Origin: a virus
DNA: 37,212 nucleotides
IMG/VR virus record: IMGVR_UViG_3300024255_000070
Span: 1-37,212 of that record
Reading direction: 5' to 3' (one strand)
The stretch's first letter is position 1, and the number at the start of each line of letters is the position of its first letter. The notes under the pieces are model-generated. The model ran no database searches, had not been told where the DNA came from, and was given only the letters and a program-made list of their open reading frames with translations. A program made the position numbers and the translations under genes. Below, in pieces: positions 1-7,874 of this stretch.

Positions 1-96
1 AACAGCGTTGCAGCAGAATCTGCTACACCTAAAGGAGAGGGAGAGGGTTCAAAAGATTCAAAAATTAATACCGGCGCCGGCGTGGCCCGGTCGTAA
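1..96 (+). CDS. C-terminal fragment of an upstream virion structural gene (5' end outside window)
   Basis: Frame 1 is open from the first base to a TAA at 94-96, giving 31 residues of a hydrophilic Gly/Ser/Lys/Glu-rich tail that ends in TGAGVARS. It lies directly upstream of the gp53 gene on the same strand. By synteny with marine T4-like phages it could be the end of a gp48-like tail-tube cap protein, but nothing in these 31 residues proves that. The last 25 bases are very G+C rich compared with the surroundings. Confidence 0.6.
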   Translation, partial: NSVAAESATPKGEGEGSKDSKINTGAGVARS

Positions 97-122
97 CATC
101 AGTAACGAGTGGACTATAATCA

Positions 123-503
123 ATGACCAAGTATTTTAAACCTTTTCCAACTATAGAATATCAAGGAAGACGAGTTCGAGATATTACTCGACGAAGTTCT
201 TTCATGAGTGCTGTACAAAACAATCCATTCCTATACTATCCTTATACGGTACAAGAAGGTGAGCGCGCCGAAGACATTGCTCAGTTTTATTACGGATCCG
301 TTGACTATATCTGGTTAGTGTATATGGCAAACAACATTATTGATCCATATCACGAGTGGCCGTTAGATCCACGAACATTTAATGCTTATCTTGTCGATAA
401 GTACCAAGATCAGTCTGGTGAAATCGGTGAGAACGTTCTTGATTGGATTAGTGATGAAACAAACGACGACAATATTTTATACTATGTGAGGAGAGTTGAC
501 TAA
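123..503 (+). CDS. 53: gp53-like baseplate wedge protein
   Basis: This 126-residue protein has the hallmark layout of T4 gp53-family wedge proteins. A short N-terminal strand segment (FPTIEYQGRRVRDITRR) is followed by a LysM-like segment (YTVQEGERAEDIAQFYYGS) and the conserved DYIWLVYMANNIIDPYHEWPL stretch (about residues 61-82). In T4, gp53 links the wedges to one another and to the hub during baseplate assembly. An in-frame TAA lies at 117-119, so ATG 123 is the first possible start; the ribosome site is weak (GAGTGG at 107-112). The stop overlaps the next start (TAATG), suggesting translational coupling. Identification rests on recognised family motifs and gene order. Confidence 0.85.
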   Translation: MTKYFKPFPTIEYQGRRVRDITRRSSFMSAVQNNPFLYYPYTVQEGERAEDIAQFYYGSVDYIWLVYMANNIIDPYHEWPLDPRTFNAYLVDKYQDQSGEIGENVLDWISDETNDDNILYYVRRVD

Positions 504-763
504 TGGCCGCAGTAGATGATATTATATTAGCACCGGAATCTTTCCGAACAATTTACCTTCGTCGAGAAGACAGGGTTATTCTACGTACTGAGCAAGGACG
601 TAAAATTATTGTTAAGCGAATTATCCCAGAAGAATGGCAGCCATACCGAATGTATGATTACGAATATGATTTGAACGAAAATAAGAAAGAAATATTCTTG
701 TTTGACAGTAAATTCTTGGGCCAGTTAACTAAAGATTACGTTAGGTCTATGAGCGATAATTAA
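503..763 (+). CDS. Small conserved protein between gp53 and the hub gene, function unknown
   Basis: The product has 86 residues, with many charged and aromatic residues (REDR, EEWQPYRMYDYEYDL, FLFDSKFLGQLTKDY). It has no signal peptide, membrane segment or recognised catalytic motif. Its ATG overlaps the gp53 stop, and its own stop overlaps the start of the hub gene (TAATG at 760-764), so the three genes are probably translated together. The position suggests a baseplate component or assembly factor. A similar small gene sits at this place in related marine phages as I recall, but I cannot name a function. Confidence 0.75.
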   Translation: MAAVDDIILAPESFRTIYLRREDRVILRTEQGRKIIVKRIIPEEWQPYRMYDYEYDLNENKKEIFLFDSKFLGQLTKDYVRSMSDN

Positions 764-2187
764 TGGAAAAGTTTAATCCTGGCATTTGCGAGATTACACA
801 AGCTATTATAATACCTTATCAAGGGTACAAAGATGGGTACATGGTGCCGCCTATTGAAATTGGAAAAGATATCACACCTTTGATTACTGGGTTTCAAATT
901 AACCAAGGTATGAATAATGTTTCAATGTCAGGTACTATTGATTGTATCGATAACGTAGGATTCTTAGAAAATCTTCCACTCCGTGGAGAAGAAGAATTAC
1001 ATTTTGAAATTAAAAGCTTTGATCTTGGAACCACAAGAAGTATAGTAGCACGTATTATTAAAATTAGTAATGTTAACAGAACTGAAAGTGGTAATGGTGT
1101 CGGATATACTTTACAATGGATCTCTAAACTTTCTTATAACGCAAACATTAAAAATATCATTACGTCTTATAATGGTAAAGAAGGTCAAAGTGTTATTGAA
1201 GATCTATTTAGTAAACATTATAGTAAGCTTACAGCAGGTAAAGAAACTTGGTCTGATGGAACCGAGAAAGAACAACCAAGTGATACGAAATCATTTAAGA
1301 TCCAATCTGATCCTGGACGCTTTTTGTGGATCGCTCCTACCCGAGGAATACTAAGAGTTACTATACCAAATTATAGTCCATCTGAAGCGATCCAGTTTAT
1401 CACTAAAAGGATATATTCAAAATCAACCATTGGTCCATCATCAACATTTCGTTTCTTTGAAAGATGGGATGGCTTTCATGCAGTAACCGATGAATGGCTA
1501 CACGTAAAAGCTAAAGCACATGATGACGTACCTACTCTCAACTATTTTACATATTCAAGTAAGCAGCCTGAAGATGCTGCAGTTCAAGTGAGTACAATAC
1601 AAGAATTTGTAAATGATAAACGAGTAGATGTTGCTGACGAAGTTTTAAGTGGTTCATATACAAATTCATTTTTAGAAATTGATTTGCTACGACATAGAAC
1701 AAAACTATACACGTATAAGTATAACGAAGAAGTTAACAAGTATAAAGATTCTGGTGGAAGAACCGCTAGCTTAAGAAATGATATCCATTCAGAAGAATTC
1801 ATAAAAGATACATTTAACCAAAATAATTCTAAACAGTTTATGATTATACGAGAGTATAGTGATAAAGAAAGCGGATCAGCTCAAACCGCAGACGAGAAAT
1901 TCTATCGAGAAACGACTGCACATAAAATCATGTATAATCAACACGCTAACGCAACGAGTGCTACTATTGCTTTAAAAGGTCGATTAGATTTAATGCCTGG
2001 TATGATAACTGATATTAATATACGAGAGCTCGATGCTAGTAATAAATCTGGTAGAAATAAACAGTTAAGTGGTAAATACCTTATCACCGGAGTAATAAAC
2101 AAAGTTGATGGTAACGTACTAAACACTATTTGTAAAATAGTTAAGTATGATTGGAGTGATGGAGCCGGAGACCTAGGAAAGGAATAA
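763..2187 (+). CDS. 27: gp27-like baseplate central hub protein
   Basis: The 474-residue product is somewhat longer than T4 gp27 (391). The N-terminal half (residues 30-130: DITPLITGFQINQGMNNVSMSGTI, then NLPLRGEEELHFEIKS) resembles the tube-like beta-barrel domains of gp27/gpD-type hub proteins. The C-terminal part (KGRLDLMPGMITDIN, then LSGKYLITGVINKVDG) matches the end of that fold, in which a ring-closing domain presents the spike. In T4 a gp27 trimer caps the tail tube and holds the gp5 spike; the gp5-like gene follows here with one intervening base. ATG 763 overlaps the preceding stop. The assignment is by motif style and synteny; sequence similarity to T4 itself is likely to be low. 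Confidence 0.7.
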   Translation: MEKFNPGICEITQAIIIPYQGYKDGYMVPPIEIGKDITPLITGFQINQGMNNVSMSGTIDCIDNVGFLENLPLRGEEELHFEIKSFDLGTTRSIVARIIKISNVNRTESGNGVGYTLQWISKLSYNANIKNIITSYNGKEGQSVIEDLFSKHYSKLTAGKETWSDGTEKEQPSDTKSFKIQSDPGRFLWIAPTRGILRVTIPNYSPSEAIQFITKRIYSKSTIGPSSTFRFFERWDGFHAVTDEWLHVKAKAHDDVPTLNYFTYSSKQPEDAAVQVSTIQEFVNDKRVDVADEVLSGSYTNSFLEIDLLRHRTKLYTYKYNEEVNKYKDSGGRTASLRNDIHSEEFIKDTFNQNNSKQFMIIREYSDKESGSAQTADEKFYRETTAHKIMYNQHANATSATIALKGRLDLMPGMITDINIRELDASNKSGRNKQLSGKYLITGVINKVDGNVLNTICKIVKYDWSDGAGDLGKE

Positions 2188-2188
2188 T

Positions 2189-3940
2189 ATGAGAGGAATT
2201 GGTATACCTAATCCGATGTTCTTCATCGGAGTCGTAGAGAATAATGACGATCGACAATTTCAAGGTCGGGTGCAGGTGCGCGCGTTCGGCGTCCACGGGA
2301 CCCACGCGAACATTCCTACTCAAGATCTTCCTTGGGCTATATGTGTTTCAGGTCACTACGATCCAAACTCTCCTATACCACCAATCAATTCGTTTGTATT
2401 CGGTATATTTACTGATGGCGACGAAGCTCAACATCCAATGATTCTGGGAATGATTCCTACTCAGTATGTAGAAGAAATGTTTCCAACCGCTGACGGATAT
2501 GGTGTTATTCCTGTTAAGAACGGAGAAGTAGCACCTCTGTTAGCAAAAGGATTTACACCTGAAGATATTGGTCATCATCAAAGATCTAAACTTGCTAGAG
2601 CCGAGGATGTCGGAAAAACTTTTCACAACCAAGTATCAGCGAATGTAAAAAGGAACCAAGACATTGCAGGTAGAGAAGAAAAGTGGGAGCAACCACCGTC
2701 TGCTTACTCTACAGTATATCCTTACAATCAGGTAATCGAAACCAGCCACCACACTATAGAATTAGATGATACACCCGGTGGTGAGCGAATTATGATTCAC
2801 CATAAAACTGGTTCTTTTATTCAAATCGATGCGAAAGGTACTACTACTGAGCGAGCAGAAGGCGACCGTTATGAGATTAATATAGGAACAAAACACGAAT
2901 CTTCGTCAGGTAGTATCATTACAATTAATGGCGATGCTTTTGTTAAAGTGAATGGTAATAAAACAGAAGAAGTTACCGGTAACTACAAACTATTAGTGGG
3001 TGGCACAACTGAGATTGGTTCAGGCATGAACTTATTCTTAAATACTGGTGATGGTGTTAACATACGAGGTTCAACTGTTAAAGTCGAAGCAAACACTGAT
3101 ACCCTTACATTGTTTGGTAAAAAACAAATTAAGATCGAAGCAGAACAACAGATTAATAATGTTTCGAATCATATTAAAAATAACGCGTTGCAAGACTTTA
3201 ATGTCTATGCTTCGAAAGGTATTAAGCTTACTTCTCCAATGGATTTTCATCTTCAGGCTTCAAATGGCTTAATGACTTTCACTGGATTAGTTCCTCCATC
3301 ACCGAAAGATACACCGACATCTCTTGCATCTGGTACTATTGGTGTTCCTACTTCTGCTGGTTTAAGTGTTATAGCACCTACTGTAAACATGGTTGCTGCT
3401 AACGGAAGCTTTACCGGTCTATGGAATGCAACTGGTATGAGCACTGGTATTTTAACAGCAACCGTTTCTGTCAATACAAAGCTTGTAAATGCTACTGCGG
3501 TTCAAGCAACAAAGGTAGGAGGAACTCGAGGAGACTTTGCGACATTAGGTGCTCCATTGCCTATTAGTTCATCACCAGGTAGTCCTTGTTCCCCCGGTCC
3601 TGGTCGTGTTACGCCATCGACTATACCCAATGTAAGCATACCAACTGTGCCAATATTAAACGTACCGGCCATTAGTAATCCAGCCCCACCGTTGTTTCCG
3701 ATGGCTTCTGGGATGGCGTATCCGAGAGGTAATGGAGACCTATTCCTAGCTCAAGTTCTCACCTCTCCCTTCACAGCGTTCTTTGGAGGAATCATTCCTC
3801 CGCTATTAGGATCCGGATACGGTATGGAAATGATCAAGGCTCCCGAGCCACCAGCGAAAAATATGTCAATTCAAAAAGATCCATTTGTAAATCGAAAAGG
3901 ACATGTACCCGGCACCTTTAATACGAATCTGGAGGATTAA
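2189..3940 (+). CDS. 5: gp5-like baseplate spike protein (OB-fold plus beta-helix, no lysozyme domain)
   Basis: The product has 583 residues. Residues 1-95 form the gp5/VgrG-type OB-fold (FFIGVVENNDDRQFQGRVQVRAFG, then FGIFTDGDEAQHPMILGMIP). Residues 180-215 carry the needle-entry motif (HHTIELDDTPGGERIMIHHKTG), followed by beta-rich repeats typical of the membrane-piercing prism. Residues 460-510 are Pro/Ser rich and may form the tip. T4 gp5 has a lysozyme domain between the OB-fold and the helix; here that interval (about residues 95-180) is too short and has no lysozyme motif. The downstream gene carries a peptidase that could supply this activity. AGGA lies upstream of ATG 2189. A segment at 2264-2310 is about 74% G+C, unlike its surroundings. 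Confidence 0.85.
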   Translation: MRGIGIPNPMFFIGVVENNDDRQFQGRVQVRAFGVHGTHANIPTQDLPWAICVSGHYDPNSPIPPINSFVFGIFTDGDEAQHPMILGMIPTQYVEEMFPTADGYGVIPVKNGEVAPLLAKGFTPEDIGHHQRSKLARAEDVGKTFHNQVSANVKRNQDIAGREEKWEQPPSAYSTVYPYNQVIETSHHTIELDDTPGGERIMIHHKTGSFIQIDAKGTTTERAEGDRYEINIGTKHESSSGSIITINGDAFVKVNGNKTEEVTGNYKLLVGGTTEIGSGMNLFLNTGDGVNIRGSTVKVEANTDTLTLFGKKQIKIEAEQQINNVSNHIKNNALQDFNVYASKGIKLTSPMDFHLQASNGLMTFTGLVPPSPKDTPTSLASGTIGVPTSAGLSVIAPTVNMVAANGSFTGLWNATGMSTGILTATVSVNTKLVNATAVQATKVGGTRGDFATLGAPLPISSSPGSPCSPGPGRVTPSTIPNVSIPTVPILNVPAISNPAPPLFPMASGMAYPRGNGDLFLAQVLTSPFTAFFGGIIPPLLGSGYGMEMIKAPEPPAKNMSIQKDPFVNRKGHVPGTFNTNLED

Positions 3941-3943
3941 GCA

Positions 3944-5533
3944 GTGGCTAATTGTATTGACTTAAGAGATCAAATTACTCAAAATACTTTATCACTGAGT
4001 ACAGGTCCTTCCGTTAACTTTAATGGTGAGTATACGACAGCTCAAATTGCGGTTTTTACCGAAGAGCTTTCGAAGAACATTGCAGAAAATGCTAACAACA
4101 ACGCTTTAACTCGAATGACAAACGCGTTTGGTGATGGACTTAATAATACGGTTTCGTATTTGAATGGATTGTTTAAAGAATTAATGGCGAACAATTTAAA
4201 CGACTATCCTGAAATACAAACTCGCTGGGCTTCTGGAAATATGACTGCTATCGAAGTAGCGGACTTTATGGAAGCATTTAATTATACACCACAGGGTATT
4301 GCAAATCAAACTGATTTTACTAAACTATTACGAGAGCTGAATAATTATTATACTTCTTCGTTTAGTGATAGTTTACTCGGTGGATTTTGTAGTACTATGA
4401 CAAATATATTTCAAAAGATCGATGCGTTCTATGATCTAATAGGAGTAATTGATGGCATCATTACCGATGCATTAGCTTTCATTCAGAAAATTAATGAGTT
4501 TGAAGGATATCCTCCTGAAATTGCTCAGCAAGGTCTTATTACGTTTTTAATTAATCAAATTAAACAAAAGATGGAAGATATCGCTGAGAAAGTATTCCAA
4601 GAAGTTGAAGATGCGATTAATAACTTTAATGTTGAGAATATTATCGGTGAGTTTACCGAAGGATCTTTGGCGAGTGTTAAAGCAATTATGACTGCTAAAG
4701 AACAATTATGTACTGTATTGACTGATGAGAATAAAAAGAGTATTAAAGATAAGCTCAAAGGATTCGTTGACTATGCGGTAAGTCTATTAGAAAGCCCAGG
4801 ATTAGAACAAATTCGTTATCTTGTCTTTAGGTTCTGTGCCCTTGCAGCTAATGTCGAAGCATTACTTAAAGATATCATGAATCCACTCGATGATTATGGA
4901 TTAAGGTTTCAACGTATTGTTCGCCGGATGGAAGCAATCTCAAACATTAATACATCGACTGCAATTCGTAATGGAGCAATAAGATATTCTCCTGAACGTC
5001 GTGAAGAAGCCATAAATAGATTAAGAGCTATGTGGGATGGTGATAACAACGGAGAGGTCGTTACCTCTACTGGCGAAAAGCCCATAGCAGTAAAGCCGAT
5101 TACCGCAAAGGAATATCAAGAACTTCCTGTATGTGGTAAAGTATTTAAGTCTGGTCATAAAGGGATTAAAGTTTCGGGTGACTGGGTAGAAGATCTTGGA
5201 ATTACAGGTTATACACGAATTGATTTAGATGTTAAAGTATATCTAATGAGATTGAGAAAAGTACTTGGTAAAGATATTACTATTACCAGAGGGTGGTACA
5301 GCACGGAATATAATGAGAAAGTGGGTGGGGATCCAGAAAATAGTCACTTAAGTGGGCTTGTTATAGATATAAAGAACGATTTTAGTTTTGATATTCCGAG
5401 CGAAGACTTGAGTGTTGCTACTTCAATCAAAAGTATAGAAGACTTTCAAGAACAAGCATTTAAAGCTGGATTTAAATATATCGTCATCAAAGACGATGAG
5501 ATTCATCTAGACATCAGGAACGTACCAAGATGA
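3944..5533 (+). CDS. Baseplate-associated protein with C-terminal M15-type peptidoglycan peptidase domain
   Basis: The product has 529 residues. Residues 1-370 are mostly helical, with heptad-like stretches and no recognised family. Residues 395-529 resemble peptidase M15_3 (D,D-/L,D-carboxypeptidase and L-Ala-D-Glu endolysin type): ITRGWYSTEYNEKVGG, then NSHLSGLVIDI giving zinc ligands H468 and D475, and EIHLDIR giving H521 as the third ligand, with E519 or D518 as possible catalytic acid. It lies between the spike and gp25, and the spike lacks a lysozyme, so it probably cuts the cell wall during injection. The start is GTG at 3944, preceded by a strong GGAGGA at 3931-3936. The stop overlaps the gp25 start (ATGA). 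It could alternatively be a tape- or hub-associated lysin. Confidence 0.75.
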   Translation: MANCIDLRDQITQNTLSLSTGPSVNFNGEYTTAQIAVFTEELSKNIAENANNNALTRMTNAFGDGLNNTVSYLNGLFKELMANNLNDYPEIQTRWASGNMTAIEVADFMEAFNYTPQGIANQTDFTKLLRELNNYYTSSFSDSLLGGFCSTMTNIFQKIDAFYDLIGVIDGIITDALAFIQKINEFEGYPPEIAQQGLITFLINQIKQKMEDIAEKVFQEVEDAINNFNVENIIGEFTEGSLASVKAIMTAKEQLCTVLTDENKKSIKDKLKGFVDYAVSLLESPGLEQIRYLVFRFCALAANVEALLKDIMNPLDDYGLRFQRIVRRMEAISNINTSTAIRNGAIRYSPERREEAINRLRAMWDGDNNGEVVTSTGEKPIAVKPITAKEYQELPVCGKVFKSGHKGIKVSGDWVEDLGITGYTRIDLDVKVYLMRLRKVLGKDITITRGWYSTEYNEKVGGDPENSHLSGLVIDIKNDFSFDIPSEDLSVATSIKSIEDFQEQAFKAGFKYIVIKDDEIHLDIRNVPR

Positions 5534-5946
5534 CAGTAGTAGTTAAAACGCCAGTCAGTAAAAGACCGACACTATATGCGGACTTTAAAAAAGACCTGCA
5601 GATTTCTCCTGTCTCTCAAGACCTGACTGTAAACAAAGACGAAGCTGCTGTTAAAGAAGCGATTCGTAATTTGCTATTAACTGATCCTGGTGAACGTCCT
5701 ATGCAGCCTTTTTTAGGTGGTGGCATACGAGCTTTATTATTTGAAAATGTGACACCGGGTACTCTCAAGTTAATAGAAGAAAAAGTAAAAAACACAATAA
5801 AGAATTACGAACCTAGAGCTGAACTCATTGATGTTTTGGTTTCATCTATTATTGATGATAATACAGTAAGTGTAAGAGTAACATTCTACATTAAAAATAC
5901 TAGCGCGCCAATACAACTAGACGTCATACTAGAAAGGATAAGATAA
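5530..5946 (+). CDS. 25: gp25-like baseplate wedge protein
   Basis: The product has 138 residues, close to T4 gp25 (132). The central motif (AVKEAIRNLLLTDPGERPM, then QPFLGGGIRALLFE) is the signature of the gp25/GpW family shared by contractile phages and type VI secretion (TssE). In T4, gp25 sits in the inner baseplate with gp6 and gp53 and primes sheath polymerisation. The C-terminal part (ELIDVLVSSIIDDNTVSVRVTF) fits the family beta-sheet. The ATG overlaps the preceding TGA by one base pair step (ATGA), and gp6 follows after two bases, keeping the conserved 25-6 pair. Confidence 0.92.
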   Translation: MTVVVKTPVSKRPTLYADFKKDLQISPVSQDLTVNKDEAAVKEAIRNLLLTDPGERPMQPFLGGGIRALLFENVTPGTLKLIEEKVKNTIKNYEPRAELIDVLVSSIIDDNTVSVRVTFYIKNTSAPIQLDVILERIR

Positions 5947-5948
5947 AG

Positions 5949-7859
5949 ATGGCCAATCCAAAAACTCCAATTACGGAACTTGACTTTGAAGGTATTAAAA
6001 GTCAGTTAAAAACGTATTTAGCGCAACAGGCACAATTCAAAGATTACAACTTTGAAGGTAGTAACATGGCTGCTTTGCTCGATGTACTCGCTTTTAACAC
6101 GTTCCAAAATAACTTCTATACCAATATGGCAATCAACGAAATGTTTCTTGACTCGGCCGTCATTAAGAACTCCGTTGTTTCCCATGCTAAAGAATTAAAT
6201 TATATTCCAAGATCTCGCAGGTCAGCTAAAGCAACGATAAGGCTTGTAATTACAGCGCCTGATGAAGAAAACTCAACCATTACGATTCCAACCTATAGCA
6301 GCTTTAGTTCAAGCTACCAGGGTGAAACATTTAATTTTGTCACTGAACAAACATATGTTGCTCGTAAAAATATCGATCCAATTACACGTGAAGTAACTTT
6401 CATCGCAGAAAATGTAGATATTTTCGAAGGTCAGATGTTAACGAGCTTCCAGCGAGAAGGATTTATTATTGATGCTGATGGAGTATTACGAGTCTATCTT
6501 TCAAACAACGAAGTTGATACAAACAGTATTGTAGTATTCGTTGATGCTGAAGCAACTGAAGATCAAAACGTCTTTACACGAGCAACTACGATTTATGGTG
6601 TAAAACCCACGGATCGAGTATTCTATATAGAACCTTATTACGATGATCGTTATTCGATTTACTTTGGTAAGAACGAGTTTGGTTTACAACCTCAAGAATT
6701 CGAAGATGTCCGTGTAAGGTATCGTATTTGTTCAGGCAATGAATCAAATGGTGCTAGTCAATTCTCAGCCGGATTTTTAGAAAACGCTACTATTGAATGT
6801 CAAACAACTACGGCCGCAGCCGGTGGTGAAGAACGAGAAAGTATTGAGAGCATTCGTTACTTCGCACCTAAGGCATTGCAAATTCAAGAACGAGCTTGCA
6901 CAACTAAAGATTACGAAATCTTATTGCAGCAAAAATTTCCAGAAATTAAAGCAGTTGCAGCTTATGGTGGTGAAGATCTCGATCCACCTCAGTTTGGTAA
7001 GGTTGCTATTTCAGTTTACTTAGATAGTACTACTCAGTTAATTAGCTCAACATTGAGTAATGCATTTATTGCTTACCTATCAGAAAAGAGTCCTCTAGGT
7101 ATTGAGCCTGTATTTGTACAAACTAAGTTTATTTACGCTGAGCTTAGCGTTGATACTATATTCACATTAAAAGAAACAGAAAAGAATGCTTCGCAACTTG
7201 AATCATCTATACGTCAAATAGTACAAGCTTATTCAGATAATAATCTTGAGAACTTTAATACTTCTTTACGTAAGAGTAGATTAGCAAGTCAGATTGATAG
7301 TATCGATACTGCTATTCAAAGTACATCAATTATAGTCACACCTTACATTGAGTATGCTCCTATTCTAAATGTACGAACCGCTCCTTCATTTAACTTTGAA
7401 GCTCAGCTGGTTAGGCCATATCCTTTTAGAGCTGCTAACGGATTTAGTGGTTATAAGCCCGCGGTTACAAGTACTCCATTTGATGTAAATGGTGTATGTG
7501 TTTATTTGCAGGACGATGGTATGGGTAATATTATGACAGTCACTGATGACGCGACTGATCCACAGGTTGTAAACCCAACAGCAGGCAAGGTCAATTATGA
7601 CACAGGTAACGTTGTATTGTCAAACTTTATTGTTGAAGAATATACTGGTAGTGCAATTAAGATTAAAGCAAACATTAAGAGTAGTGATGTTAAATCTCCT
7701 CAGGGTCGAGTATTCCTGTTAAGAGATGAAGATATATTTGTTTCGGTATTGGAAGAATCAGCCATGGCAACTGGAACTTCTTCAAGTTCGACTATTGGAA
7801 CTCTGCAAACAACAGGATCATCCAGCGGAAGTTCATCTTCCAGTGGCGGCGGTTATTAA
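5949..7859 (+). CDS. 6: gp6-like baseplate wedge protein (Baseplate_J family)
   Basis: The 636-residue length is close to T4 gp6 (660). The N-terminus (TPITELDFEGIKSQLKTYLA, then SNMAALLDVLAFNTFQNNFY and MAINEMFLDSAV) is diagnostic for gp6. The segment from about residue 300 (RYFAPKALQIQERACTTKDYE, then AVAAYGGED) is the Baseplate_J core that dimerises in T4 to build the inner ring of the baseplate. The last 30 residues (about 607-636) are an almost pure Ser/Gly/Thr tail, apparently disordered and not part of the usual family end. It directly follows gp25 in the wedge operon. Confidence 0.92.
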   Translation: MANPKTPITELDFEGIKSQLKTYLAQQAQFKDYNFEGSNMAALLDVLAFNTFQNNFYTNMAINEMFLDSAVIKNSVVSHAKELNYIPRSRRSAKATIRLVITAPDEENSTITIPTYSSFSSSYQGETFNFVTEQTYVARKNIDPITREVTFIAENVDIFEGQMLTSFQREGFIIDADGVLRVYLSNNEVDTNSIVVFVDAEATEDQNVFTRATTIYGVKPTDRVFYIEPYYDDRYSIYFGKNEFGLQPQEFEDVRVRYRICSGNESNGASQFSAGFLENATIECQTTTAAAGGEERESIESIRYFAPKALQIQERACTTKDYEILLQQKFPEIKAVAAYGGEDLDPPQFGKVAISVYLDSTTQLISSTLSNAFIAYLSEKSPLGIEPVFVQTKFIYAELSVDTIFTLKETEKNASQLESSIRQIVQAYSDNNLENFNTSLRKSRLASQIDSIDTAIQSTSIIVTPYIEYAPILNVRTAPSFNFEAQLVRPYPFRAANGFSGYKPAVTSTPFDVNGVCVYLQDDGMGNIMTVTDDATDPQVVNPTAGKVNYDTGNVVLSNFIVEEYTGSAIKIKANIKSSDVKSPQGRVFLLRDEDIFVSVLEESAMATGTSSSSTIGTLQTTGSSSGSSSSSGGGY

Positions 7860-7874
7860 GAGAGATAATTCCTA

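Noticed and set aside
2480-2760. Lysozyme domain in the gp5-like protein
   Set aside because: The stretch between the OB-fold and the needle motif is only about 85 residues and shows no lysozyme Glu/Asp motif.
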